In this document: positions 36,801 through 48,005 of the stretch, in pieces
Layout: every line of letters begins with the position of its first letter
How positions within the stretch are numbered: the stretch's first letter is position 1
Made by a program: the position numbers and the translations under genes
Notes under the pieces: model-generated
Told to the model about the DNA's origin: nothing
Databases searched by the model: none
The model's input: only the letters and a program-made list of their open reading frames with translations
From: Hansfordia pulvinata
Lineage: Eukaryota > Ascomycota > Sordariomycetes > Xylariales
Direction of reading: 5' to 3'
Assembly: GCA_006538405.1 (NCBI GenBank)
Contig: BJKQ01000006.1
Coordinates: 2,875,001 to 2,939,000, forward strand
Length of the DNA: 64,000 nucleotides

Positions 36801-37420
36801 GTTGCCCCCCTATCGGTCGGACCCTGAAAAATTAATCAAGTGTGGTGGATTCCCGCCTGAAAAGTCGTGAGCGACTGCAGGCCTCTCCTGCGACTGCTGC
36901 GACTGGTGGTTCGACAGGCCGACAATCCCTGATCTGCGACTTTCCTGTCATATGACTGTCCCTGGTGCATAAGGGCCGTCCCGAGCCCCAGCAGAGAGTA
37001 TAGAAAAAATAATGTTCATGTGAAGATTTGGGCGGCATGATTCCTGGAGAGCGCAATGCATTCCATGGGCGAATTGTGGGCCCCGAACAAAATGGCCAAC
37101 AATGTAATGACTTGTATCATCAAGGAGGCGACCGCGAGATGAACTTGCCCAAAACCAAAATCTTGTCCAATATTCGGGATCGTGCAGGGTGTGTCGCCGT
37201 TTCGCCACGCAACTCCGAAGCACATGGCCTCTATAACACGATCCGACCGACTCATTGGCCCGCGATTTTGACCCTTGCAGCTGTCACCAAGCTTTGCGGT
37301 GCGCGCAGGAGCCGCTTCACACCTGGGACCTGCTTCATGTGAAAGCCAGGCGGTTCTCCGCAGTCACCAGAGATCTGTTTCCCACAGCTTCCACTCCAGG
37401 ACCAGAAATTCTTGAGACGT

Positions 37421-39988
37421 CTAATTGGCAACACCTTCGGCGGCACTGATACCATTCGTCTGGGGAGGCTCTTTGTCGCCAACAGGGGAGAACTCCGGCA
37501 CCGTAGCCGAGAGCTGCGACTCGGCAGCAGGAGCCTGCCCATTGACACCGTTCACTGCCGGCGGGGACGCTTGAGGGGGAACGCCGTTCATATAACCCTG
37601 ATAATGCGAGTTGCCTGTCGGCGAGAACATGGCAGGGGACTCAGGGGCGTACCCGGTGTGCATGGGGTGGGGGTGGAACGGGGCATGCACGGGGCGTGGG
37701 TTGTGGTAGATGGCCTTGATACCATCGTGCTGAGCTGAAGGGTCTCGCTGGTCTTTGGGGAGGACCCAAGAGGTCCAGTTCTCGCGACGTCGAACTCGGT
37801 CAACGCCGTCTTCGCAAGCGATCAGCTCGACAAGGAGCGACTGCTCACCAACCATACGGACGACAGAGTAGTCCGGCACCAGATCGCGCATGCGCTTGAA
37901 GCCCGCAATCACGTTCAGGGCCACGAAGCCCTGTGAGTCCATGTGCTTCCTCAAGAACCAGTCCTTGCAGAGGTTGTCAATGGAGAAGTAGTACTCCAGT
38001 TGCTGCTGAACAAGCGGCATAAATTGTGTCTCGAAGAAGTTGTAGGCCGGCGGAACCGCTTGCGGGTACATGGCAGGGTCGTATGTCATGGGCACAGGCT
38101 GTTGCATAGGAGGCGGCCTCGTGTTAGAATGCCGACCTCCCCCGTTCTGCTGGCGCGCGTTTGAGGGACGGCCACGGTGGGTGCTGGTGCTCTGAGGGAA
38201 CGACGCATTGTATGGCACTTGCTGGTAGCTGTTGCTGAATGAACCAGTCGACGAGCGCGAAGGGGCGTTGGATGGGTAAGAGAAGCTGCTCCCCTGGTGG
38301 GCGAAGTGGTTCTGTCCGTGGTGCGTCGAGCCGTTGGTGCTGGAGTGCCCACCACGGCCACGACCTCCGCCACGGCCGCGTTCTGAGCCTCGGTGGCTGC
38401 CGCTGTTCGAGGCATTGTTGGCATCGCGTGCGCTAGTAGAGTTGCCAGCGCCCTCGGCTGATTTTGGCGCAAATTCGGGGCGCACGTCGGTGGTCGAAGT
38501 CCGGGACGATGACTGGTGCTGTCCCTGAGAGACAGTGTTCGCCGCAGGGGCTTGTTTGGCAGGCGCATCGGGCTTGGACGCCGCCTGTGACGACTTGTAT
38601 GAGTTTTTGGTTCCGGGTGGCCGCTTTGATTCAGAGGGCCCGCCGCGGGCGCTGTTTTGACTTACTGCAGAGGACTGGTCGCCTGACTTGGTGGCATCCG
38701 TCGCAGCAGGAGCCTTTTTGGCCTCCCTGGGCGCGGCCGAGTCAACCGAAGCTCGCTTGCTGGCTTGGGAGCTGGCGCCGCCGCGAGGACCGCTGGCGTG
38801 ATCATGCGCACGGTCTGGTTGGTTGTTAGCTGTGTGTCCTGGTTGGTCTGGGGCCTGGTGGTGAATCGCACCTGTTGCGGTCGAAGGCCCAGCGCTGTGG
38901 TTGCCACGCGAGCTTCCTTCGCGCCCACCACGCGAGCTCCCACTACGGCTACCTCCTCGGGCGCCTCCTCTGATGGGCAGAGGAGTCTCGAAAGAGACCG
39001 TGGGGACGAAGTCAAGAGTCGTCCACTTGCCCTTGGGCCGGGGAGCACTGGGCCCTGACTCGTCGCCTTCTTCCTTGGTGGGCTTCTGCTCAGCGACAGG
39101 CGCCTTGGGGCCCGAGGCAGCAGTTTCCGGGGTCGGCCATGAGGCGGGATTCGTTATGGAAGGGAGGGGTTCCAAGGGCTTGCCGTCCTTGTCAGCAGCA
39201 CGAGCGCTGCGGGAAGCGCCCTTCTTGAAGCCCTGTTCGCCGCTGCGCGTAGCCTCGGCGGGTTTTCTCTGTGCCTTCTGGCCGTTGAATGCGGCAGTCT
39301 TGGAATTGTCGGTTCCGTTCTCTGCGACTCCGCTGTTGACAGCGCGTTGTTTCTGATCGACGACGGGTGCAGACTGAGTGTCGTTGGCAGCTGCCCCAGT
39401 CGCAGGGGCTACTGACACCTTGGCAGCTTGGGCTTCTTTCCTTTGCTGCCAAATGTTAACCGCCGGAAGCGGGGCCTCAGCCAACACGGGCGGGGGCTGG
39501 GTATCTTCTTTTTCGTCTTCCTTCTCCTGAGACTGATCTTGCTCCGCGTCCTTGTCGCCATTCTTGGCCTTCTTCCCCTTCTTGTTCTTCTTATCGGCTG
39601 AGTTTCCATCCTTACTCCGCTTCTCGGAATCTTGAGTCGACGAGTCGCCATCAGTCTTGTCAGCACCTGGGGTGTGAGATTCAGCGGCTTCCGACGAATC
39701 CTTCGGCGCAGGCGCTGTCTCTTCTTGGGCGCTTGTCAGATCGGCATCGCGGGCAGACGAGGTGGCGGGCTCGGGGTTGGTGGACTGAGAAGAGTTGGTG
39801 GCGGCCGAGTCAAATGTACTCGACGCGGTGGATCCAGGCACAGAGGGCTCCGGCCTCGGGGCCGCGTTGGGGGCTGCTGAAGCCGCCTGGGTTGAAGTAG
39901 TCTGGACAGGGGCTTGGCCCTTGGCAGCCTGGGCGTAAGAGAAGGTTGACATGTTGTCTGACTTTGGCTTGACAGAGTCAATAGACAT
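37421..39988 (-). CDS. La-motif RNA-binding protein (Sro9/Slf1/LARP1-like), about 855 aa
   Basis: Single open frame. The first in-frame ATG is 39988 (MSIDSVKPKSDN); a second at 39952 (MSTFSYAQAAKGQ) also has A at -3 and resembles usual fungal starts, so the N-terminus is uncertain by 12 residues. The first 640 residues are low-complexity: Ala/Ser/Glu-rich, a Lys-rich run (DKKNKKGKKAKNGDKD), KGKWTTLDFVPTVSFETPLP, and RGG/SRGG boxes. The La motif spans about 650-740: YNFFETQFMPLVQQQLEYYFSID, then NLCKDWFLRKHMDSQGFVALN, then IAGFKRMRDL. A Pro/His-rich tail follows. I see no RRM after the La motif and no DM15 repeats, so it is closer to yeast Sro9/Slf1 than to animal LARP1. Such proteins bind mRNA and polysomes in the cytoplasm. 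The role is by homology. Confidence 0.88.
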   Translation of the reverse strand: MSIDSVKPKSDNMSTFSYAQAAKGQAPVQTTSTQAASAAPNAAPRPEPSVPGSTASSTFDSAATNSSQSTNPEPATSSARDADLTSAQEETAPAPKDSSEAAESHTPGADKTDGDSSTQDSEKRSKDGNSADKKNKKGKKAKNGDKDAEQDQSQEKEDEKEDTQPPPVLAEAPLPAVNIWQQRKEAQAAKVSVAPATGAAANDTQSAPVVDQKQRAVNSGVAENGTDNSKTAAFNGQKAQRKPAEATRSGEQGFKKGASRSARAADKDGKPLEPLPSITNPASWPTPETAASGPKAPVAEQKPTKEEGDESGPSAPRPKGKWTTLDFVPTVSFETPLPIRGGARGGSRSGSSRGGREGSSRGNHSAGPSTATGAIHHQAPDQPGHTANNQPDRAHDHASGPRGGASSQASKRASVDSAAPREAKKAPAATDATKSGDQSSAVSQNSARGGPSESKRPPGTKNSYKSSQAASKPDAPAKQAPAANTVSQGQHQSSSRTSTTDVRPEFAPKSAEGAGNSTSARDANNASNSGSHRGSERGRGGGRGRGGHSSTNGSTHHGQNHFAHQGSSFSYPSNAPSRSSTGSFSNSYQQVPYNASFPQSTSTHRGRPSNARQQNGGGRHSNTRPPPMQQPVPMTYDPAMYPQAVPPAYNFFETQFMPLVQQQLEYYFSIDNLCKDWFLRKHMDSQGFVALNVIAGFKRMRDLVPDYSVVRMVGEQSLLVELIACEDGVDRVRRRENWTSWVLPKDQRDPSAQHDGIKAIYHNPRPVHAPFHPHPMHTGYAPESPAMFSPTGNSHYQGYMNGVPPQASPPAVNGVNGQAPAAESQLSATVPEFSPVGDKEPPQTNGISAAEGVAN

Positions 39989-42900
39989 GCTCTGCAGAGG
40001 CGTGCCGTTTTCCAAAGCCGTCGGGATGGCGACTGGTGCACCGAGGAAGCAGGGGAACCAGCAAAGCGGACCGCAGTCAGGTAGAGACCCTCGGATGGGT
40101 TACCAAGAGGGCCGGCGGCGCAGCGGACAGGGCCACAACGCGGTGTGTGCCTCCTAGGGCTAGCGATGTTGCCGCGTGCGCAGTGCAGTGACGTTGTCGA
40201 GCACCGAGAGGGGGGCAGTAGGGCCTGAGGGCAGCAGCGTGGCTTGGGCGGCGTGATGTGAGGGCGTGAGATGGAAGGGCGTGGGGTGAGGCCGAGGGCG
40301 TCGTCTAGACAGCCAGGGGCAGCAGAAGAGGTCTCGTGATAAAAAGAGTCGGATGCTGCGGCAGGGCGGCAAAGGGCGCCAGGGGGGGGAGGGGGGTTCG
40401 GTGGGAATGCCCGTATGCAGGCACTGCGGGGTGAAAGGCAAAATCAAGATGAGTGAATGCGAGATCACGTCAAGGGCAACGCAATTTTTGAGCCGGGCGT
40501 GCGGGCCAGCGACCAACAGGCGGCTGGGTGTATCGGGCGGAACTCAACTCAATTGAGTGTCGAGCAGCGAGCGGCGTGCGTCGAGAAGGGACCACGCTCA
40601 GGCGAGTCGAGTGACGGAGTAGGAGTTGTGCGAACGACGCCGGGCAAGACGGGTGAGGCGGGCAGGCAGGCAGGCAGGCAGACGCACAAGCAGACGGGCT
40701 CGTTGGCTGAAGGGCTGGCTGCAGACGAGAGCGGGGAGGGGAAGGGAGAGGAGGTGAGGGTGACGAGGTGAACAAAATCGAAAGGGACGGCAAGGTGGTG
40801 TAAAGTGGTGGGTTTGGTTTGTAGGCCTTGCGGCAGCGGTGGTACGTGACCCGACGAGTTAAAAAAAAAAATTAACTGGTGAGTTTGAAAAAAGCGTTGG
40901 CTACCCGCATGGCGGAGTACTCCTCGTAGAAGAAGGGAACCTAAGGTACCTGGAAATCGGTACCTACGGCATACCGTACCTACAGGGTCGGGCGCCAGTC
41001 GGGCGAACGAGCGAGCCGGTAATACGCCCTGATGGAAGTACTTCCTCTATCTAACCTGCCCCTAAGGATACCTACGTAGGGTCCCACATGGGGTCCTTCC
41101 TGTACTTGCATTGAATGCATTGCACCGAGGGGGTACATGCACACAAGTACGTGCTCAGGCCGGGCGTGCGGCTTGAGCAGAGTCCCGCATGCAAGAGGTA
41201 CCCATGGATTTGTTGGCGGCTCGCCGCGTGACTCCCTTGTTCAAGGGGGTTTCTGGCCGTCTCGTTGGCCGCTCACCCAAGAGATGCCCGTGTTTGTCTG
41301 GTGTACTCGGCGGGTGCACCTTGACGACGTCCAGGAGGAAAAGATCGCGCTACTTCCCATACCTTAGGTACGATACAGCCAGATCCCTTATCACCTAACC
41401 TAGCCTATTTGTAGGTCGCGATGGAAGTGCGCACAAGTATGTAGGTTCGTACCTAAGGGTGGCCTTCGCGCTGAGTGGTCGATGAAATAGGTACTCGTCC
41501 ATACCTGGGCTTGGTACACATGTCGTCGCCTGGTATGGAGGCACGATGGAGATCTGAGCCCAAATGGAATCTCAATGTAAGGTATTGAACCTACCGTAGG
41601 CGATTAATAAGACAAGTCGAAGAGCCGCGGCCTCCCGCTGGGACGGGAGACGGTGGAAGTACCTGGCAGAGGTACCTGACCGTCTTGAGGGGGCACTCGG
41701 GGACCGTCAGCAGACGGGCGACTGAGAGTACCTCCACACAATCGTACGAGTACCCGTGGACGTTCTTCCTGCCCGATGCAGACCACTGGGTCTGCCGTAC
41801 GCGTACGGAGTACTGTTCCGGCCCGGGGGTAGCAAACGTTGGGTACGGAGTAATGAGGTACTTCACCTTTTAGGTACGTAACGCGGCCTAGGCGGGATCG
41901 GGGTAATAGAGAGATGGCAGAGAGGGGAGAGAGGGGCCTCAGTCTGCCGCTTTTTTTTTTTCTTGTTTCCTGCTTAGGTCGACTGTCATTTTCCTCCGAG
42001 TGGCTCTCCTGTCGGCTCGAGTCCTTGGGCAGTCGTTGAACGTACCTCGGGTGCGGGCAAATACTCATACGAGTAGGTACGTGGAACGGTGCCTGTGGGT
42101 GAACGAAGGTCCCCGGATCTCGTACTCTTTCCGGTCCTCCCTTCCTTCACTCTTCGCGTATCTTATGAAATGGTGCTCGTTAGAACATGCTCCGCAGACA
42201 CGGAGCGAGCGAGCTGCTTGACGTCGACCCCCGAGTACGTGGTGATTCTTGTCGGTCGCAGGCGGGTGACATTGATGAGTGCTTCACCAGGGAGACCACC
42301 AGGCTCTGGCGGTGCGGGCGGGGTGTCGAGTTTGACGGGCCTGTCGACTAAAACCACTTATTTGCCCGCATCCACCATGGTGGTGGCTAGAACCAGGTTT
42401 GAGTACCCTGACGAGGCGAGTGCTAAGTTAAGCGGGCGAGGGGCGATGCGCAGATGCGCAGACTGGTGGTGACGGCAAAGGGCGAAGGCAGGGGCGAGGG
42501 CAATATGGAAGGCAAATGATGGGAGGCGTAAACACTCGGCCAGCCTGGCCCCGACAGTGATTTGCGCAGCTCTTGGTCTGGTGCGAGGGCCACGGGTCAA
42601 ACGGATGGATGGATGGATGCCACTCGGTCTTTTCTCACGCATTAAGCCACCCGTCACTCGCAGATTCCCCCGTCTCTGATCGGTGCGGGCGCCGGATGAT
42701 CGGGTCATGGTCTTTGAGTCCGGCTGTGCGCCAGCCAGCAAGCGCGGAGTGTATAAGTACTTACCTACCTCACGCTCTTGATCAAGGTCTTGTGTTAGGA
42801 TGAGGCATCAAGGCTTCAGGTGTATACGAGATGCAAATATTTCGATACCTGGTATATACCACTTACTTATCTTTCCCTACCTCGTTTACCTTGGATAGTT

Positions 42901-45368
42901 TTCAAGTATAACATCCACGGGTTCCAGTCCTGTTGACGTCACCTGTGGTGCAGATGAGTACTTGCCGCCCACCCCCTCTCTACATCCCATCGTGAGGTTA
43001 CACATGTTCTCGTCTGTGGGCACGCCGTATTCATGTTACATTAAGGCGAGCCTCTGCTTGGTGCAATGGGCCGCACTCCGGCAGATAAGGCCGCAGCCCG
43101 CCCGCGGCGTGTCTCCTACGAGAGGACCTGACTTGACCCTACAGTCTTAAGGCACATACCTTGTTTATGAAGGTGGAAGACAGCTGGAGGTATGAATCGA
43201 ACAGTGCTTACGGTATGGGCAAGGCTGTCTTGTTCCTGGTTGCTTTCGACCTTTTAGATGCCTCTCCTAGGTACCTAACCTCCTAACCTACAAAGTATCG
43301 CCCGGAAGTGCCTTGGGCCCAATCCCTCTTTTGAAAGGTATCTTCATCAAGGAACTACCAGACCCAAGTGGCCAGCTGAGGAGAGTCGCGTACGAAGTCC
43401 CTATCCCGCGCCCGCGCAGCGCACTCCTCCAACCTGCAAGTCAGGGCCCGCTGCATGAGGCATGTAAGAGTCCGCCCGCTTATGTGGGTTTATTAGCACG
43501 TTGTTAGGGTCCCTACTCGTACGGAGAGAGGCACGAGTGAAGACGCACATTCGTTCTTCGTTCCGCACATCATGTGCGAATCCTCCTTGGGCAATATGGC
43601 ATGCAGACAGTGATGATGGAGGCGCCCCCTCCCCGCCCCGGCTGCTGCATCTCACATCGGGTTGCCAGTACGAGTACGCAGCCCCGCGGTTTCTGCCTTT
43701 GTGCTAGGTGTCTTCGGGACCGTTGAGGTGGAAAACCAGACCATGCAGGTGGCCGGGGGATGCTCGCAATGCGCGCGCGTGGGTGTATCGTTTCCGTGCC
43801 AGAGTCGGGAGTACGGCGCCTCGGTCTACTCGTACCTACAGCGACGTAAACGGTTTCCCGTGTCGACGGTACTACTCCGTCTCGGAGCGGAGTGAATAAA
43901 TCCCCGGTACGAGCAGGTGAGGTTCCAATCTGATGGACGGTCGTCGCACTCTTCCATTCTCACTAGAACCAATGTCTGCTTGGTTCCATCGAATCACTCG
44001 ACATGGCATTGCGCTCCGACTGCTGCCTGTTGTACGGGGTACTGGTGGTCGGCTGGGTTTGAGAAGGACCGCCTCGTCTTCTGTCGGCCAAGAATGCATG
44101 GTGATTGCGTCGTCCGAAAAGCCCGCTGTGCAGTAGTACTCGTACGAGCATCCTGTCAGAGAACCGTCGGCCACCGGGATCATCGCCATGTCCTGTTGCC
44201 CCGATGAAAGCCAATGGGTCCTCGTAGAGACGGGAGAGGCCGGCCTCTCTAGCGCCATTCGGCACGGCTGCGTTCACCATTGGAACACTCACCACCCCCT
44301 CATTACCACGTACGAGTACAGAGCAATCTCTGGCAGCCACACGCAGCACCGGGCGGGAGACAGGGTCCGGGTACGGACCGGGAAACAAGGAAGGATGGGT
44401 GTCCCGTGCACTTATTATTGAACGAGTAGTTGCCCCCAGCGCCGCCACCGTGATGATTTACGATGAACGGCTAATCCATGCCTCCGTTAGAGAGGCTTCA
44501 TACCGTAGGAGTATCTTGCCATCTACCCTTACTATTAACGGGCACAGGCTTCAACTTCCACTGCTGAGATACGAGTAAGAAATCGGACGGTTTCCCATAC
44601 TGCTCTATCGTCCATTGCAAGCCCGTACGAGTAGGTTAGGTACTTCTTGCATCTGCCCAATAAGTTAGGTAGGTACCTACCGACGAGTAGCACGAGTACT
44701 CCGTACTCATAGGACCGCACTCCGTATCTCGCACACTTTCCACGTGATGAGGACCCCTTATAATTACGCCCCTATCCGTAATCGACCGATCTATCACCCG
44801 AAGATGAGCAATGGTGGGCCGTGGGCGATACACAAACTTGTAATACTTGCACGACGAAGATGGGTCCCCGTGACGTGTGAAATAACCGTTCACTTGCTCT
44901 GAACCTCCTCGAAGTCCATGATCTCTGGTGTTTGGGCCACGTAGCTGACGATATCAGTCATGTACTCGTATACCTAATCTATCGCTTCCTGCGCCCGAGT
45001 ACTCGAGGTATGGACGGCCCACGCCCTCTCTGTCGTCGGCGTCGGCGCGCCCCTGCTGATGAGCACAGGCGCAAGCTACATAGGTAGCACTTATCACGAG
45101 TATGGAGTAACGACCCGTGTGTCACTGGGCGCCTTGGAGAGTGGAAAGGGGTCGGCAGCCAACCCTGAGGCGCCGCCTGGCTTACTCGTGCACCAGGCCT
45201 TCGGCTGGAGATTGGGCTACCACGCACGGTTCTGGGCTGAACCATACATGTGCTCGTCCTTGCCTTGGAGAACCTTACAACTCGTAAACTCCCGGGTATC
45301 AATCTTGTAGGTAGGTAGGTACATTCTTCAAACGGTAGGTACCTCTGGTGATGCGCATACAGATGGAC

Positions 45369-45382
45369 TACTCGTACGAGTA
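45369..45382. repeat. Fused palindromic copy of the TACTCGTA/TACGAGTA motif
   Basis: TACTCGTACGAGTA: two motif copies in opposite orientation overlapping by two bases, giving a perfect 14-bp palindrome. It is the clearest example of a motif seen about 55 times in the window. Confidence 0.9.
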
Positions 45383-46831
45383 CAGCCTTCGCTTCGCGCC
45401 TGCCATTGGAGTTGCCGGTCGTGCGTCGCCTGCGTGGAACCTCGACATGCCGGTACGGCCTGCTCTCCCTCTCGCTGCCGCCGGTGCTTCCGTCGCGTGG
45501 AATCTCCACCTTCCGTCCCCGGGCGAGACTTGCGACCTTCAGATGGACGGGCACTCCCAAGTCGGCCGGACACGAGTACGGATACAAGCACGGATCCCCG
45601 CCGACCGATATTGTTCTTGCGGCCAACCAAATAGAGCTGCGATGAGTCCATTCTCTTCCCGTACACCCGTACATACGCCATATCCTCTCGACAATGTGGG
45701 TGTGCGGTGGAGGGAGGCGACGAACGACGGGGCTGGCGGAATCGTACTATTTACCAGGCACTGCCTCCTTGAAGCATCTGACCTGGCGAGTGTCTCCTGG
45801 AATTACGGAGTGCAATTCAACGTCGGTACGTACCTGGAGGTAGGTTCAGCTTTGGCTCCGCGCCTCACATCTCTCGGTAGATATGTACGTCCACTGAGCA
45901 ACGCGCGATGTGGTCAGCGGCAGTCACCACCTCGCAGGTAATAGCCCTTGCTTCGGGCGGCGCGTTCTTACTCACTCGAGTACTCATATTCGCACCAATT
46001 CAACCTTGCAATGATGCGGGAACGTGAACCAAGGCATCAATAAGGTTGCCCACTATGAGTACCTTGCACCATGTGCGAGTGCTCGTAGGTATGGGGTCCC
46101 TTCCACCCGCCCCCAACCCCTGTCGGCGCATACTTGTACTCGTACCCTGAGGGAATAAACAACCCGATGCTTAAGCGACTCGGGACGGCGTAAAGGCACA
46201 CACTTCGAGGTGAAAGTGCGAGCAATTCTGCCCGTGCGGCCGGAAATCCCGGGCCGGGGCCATGGCCATCGGTCGCCTGCGAGTAATAAGCCACCTGCGG
46301 CCTTGCACGTACTCGGTAGACTGCGAGTACTGATGTTGCGTTGCGTACCTCTCGCGTACTGTCCGGTCTCCCGAGCTGATTCGGCCCCCGGGACAAGTCG
46401 AAAAAAGAAAATCGTCATTAATCGATTACGAAATAGACAGATTCCACTGTTTCTTTTGCTGCTGATAGTTCGCGCCGGGACCTCCGAGTGCGGCGGATGG
46501 AAGCGCAGCATTGGCGTGTGCCCATGCAGCCCGCCACCGTCACCTGGGTTTCGTGAAGAGTCTCTGTGAGCCGCATCCTAGCCTGTCCATTGTCGAACAT
46601 CCGGACTCGTGCACAGTAATGGAAGAAGCGGTGCTGGCAACGCCACAAGGCTGAAAGACTGCACGTGGAAGCCCGAGATACGCCAAGCCCATGGGATGGG
46701 GATGGACTGTGCTAGCCCTTCAGGGCATGTCGTCGGCCGCAAAATGGACTACTCGTCAACTGGCGCATTTCGCGCGGCCTTCGCTATCGTGTCTTTGCCG
46801 CTGACAGAGAGTGTTAGCAGTCAGAACTGCC

Positions 46832-46837
46832 AAAAAA
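46832..46837 (-). terminator. RNA polymerase III terminator of tRNA-Glu
   Basis: Six T on the minus strand (AAAAAA on plus), four bases past the last tRNA nucleotide, the usual position and length of a Pol III stop. Confidence 0.85.
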
Positions 46838-46841
46838 TCAA

Positions 46842-46913
46842 CTCCGAATCGGGGAATCGAACCCCGGGCTTGACGGTGAGAGCGTCAAATGTTAGCCACT
46901 ACACCAATTCGGA
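46842..46913 (-). tRNA. tRNA-Glu (anticodon CTC), intronless, 72 nt
   Basis: On the minus strand, the acceptor stem TCCGAAT pairs with ATTCGGA, followed by discriminator G. The D arm contains TGGTGTAGTGGCTAACA, which includes the A box. The anticodon stem TGACG/CGTCA encloses the 7-nt loop CTCTCAC, placing CTC at positions 34-36 and reading GAG. The T arm CCGGGGTTCGATTCCCCG contains the B box GGTTCGATTCC. All stems close and no intron is present. The CCA end is not encoded, as in eukaryotes. It is the only tRNA I found in the window. Confidence 0.96.
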
Positions 46914-48005
46914 TATGTCTCTGTATGATATCAAACTTTCTTAATGTAGCATATTTCACCTCTAGAAATTCACGTTCTCATCCACCCAGAGTTGTCTTCA
47001 CGCCTTCACGCCTTCACGCAGTGCCATGTCTTCAAGTAACGAGTGACCGCAGACGAGCAGAATTCAACCGCCTAAGCCGTCCACAGGTCACCAGTCACTC
47101 GTCTCAGCGCTCGTGAAGGCATGAGCCCCCATCGCCGGGCGGCCCTAATCGCACCCACAGACTTCGAGGATGCTCTATTCTCTGAGGCGCGCAAGGTGGA
47201 CGAGAGTAGCATCTGAGATGCCCTTGAGGCATCGCAGGTGCTTTCCCACCCCCTGAGCCAGGGCTGGGCTCCTTGAATGGTGTCTTCCCAGAGGCACTCG
47301 CCCTGGCCGCAGGCCGTGGCCTGCTCTTGTCCAGTCTGGTGTGCGCTGGGAGCCATGACTTGACCTTGGCTCACCACATACGAGTAATTATCCACGAACC
47401 ACCTAGATAGGAACCGGAGGTTCCTCGTGCGGACTTGTCCCGCCTGTGTGTTAGCAACCCTGAAGCCACGAGTCCATTTCCCAGGAGAGCACCCACCCTT
47501 GGGCGGCTCTTCATCGGAAAGCAGGGCGAGAATGGTCCGCCTCCCTTGCGGATGTCTCGAGGCACTGCCGCCTCCCGCCATGGGGAATAGGCCACATTTG
47601 GCCGTGGTATACTATCTGTCTGAGACTCAGAGACAAACGATGCGAGCAAGACTGGCGTCAACTGATCATCTCCGCCGCGCCTGAAAGGTTGTTTCGTCGT
47701 TCCCTATAGAGTCGGGCCGCGCGCATCAAGGCAGCGCCGATCAAGGCATGGCCAGTATAGCTCCCGCTATGCACCGCTGCACGTCTCCCCCCCCCCCCCC
47801 CCCCGGGGGTATATCGCACGGGTAATCAGGCAAACCCGATCTGTCTGGCATGAGTCAAGCACAGTTCGTAGATCGCCATATTGTATTGGAATATATATAT
47901 CCATTGACGAGTCAGTGAAGCTACAGGCAAACACGGTAGAGGTGCACGGGAAGCTTTCTTGGGTCGCATAACTGCCGTGATAAGTCATACCAGCCCTACA
48001 AAGCC
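46914..48005. other. Intergenic region between tRNA-Glu and sft2
   Basis: It contains the upstream side of the tRNA and the 3' flank of sft2. A minus frame at 47072-47581 (169 codons) has no recognisable motif. An 18-C run followed by 5 G lies at 47787-47809, and a TACGAGTA motif at 47379. Confidence 0.5.
47787..47804. repeat. Homopolymer C18 followed by G5
   Basis: Eighteen C then five G, about 200 bp downstream of the sft2 stop. Confidence 0.9.

Larger units (their letters stand above)
31562..37420. other. Gene-free region upstream of the RS-protein gene, 5.9 kb
   Basis: The left end is the RS-protein promoter and leader, with (TG)n at 31870-31896. The right end is the 3' flank of the La-motif gene. 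No supportable gene lies between. Small frames at 35737-36012, 36464-36730 and 36488-36772 were examined and not accepted. Simple repeats are (AGGTC)4 at 33201-33223 and GGGCGC units at 33824-33852. TACGAGTA/TACTCGTA motifs occur at 32054, 32338, 32590, 32884, 33371, 34480, 34850, 35276 and 35653. From 36 to 37.3 kb the DNA is more AT-rich. Confidence 0.55.
39989..46841. other. Gene-free region, 6.9 kb, densest in TACGAGTA motifs
   Basis: The left end (to about 40850) is the leader and promoter of the La-motif gene, with (GCAG)n near 40661-40682. The rest holds no supportable gene. Frames at 41604-42068, 43963-44448, 44979-45674 and 45348-45941 overlap on opposite strands and match nothing. 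Between 41.7 and 46.2 kb at least thirteen TACGAGTA/TACTCGTA copies occur: 41745, 42068, 43514, 43669, 43827, 44137, 44311, 44570, 44626, 44963, 45369, 45375 and 46137. GTAGGTAC/CCTACC motifs are interspersed. Confidence 0.6.

Noticed and set aside
37421..40015. 864-aa version of the La-motif protein
   Set aside because: The first codon at 40015 is TTG, not ATG; first in-frame ATG is 39988.
45348..45941. 197-codon plus-strand open frame, overlapping a 231-codon minus-strand frame at 44979-45674
   Set aside because: Overlapping long frames on both strands are expected in GC-rich DNA; no motif, no plausible intron and several TACGAGTA copies inside.
47072..47581. 169-codon minus-strand frame downstream of sft2
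   Set aside because: No known motif; in the 3' flank of sft2 near the tRNA; composition not gene-like.
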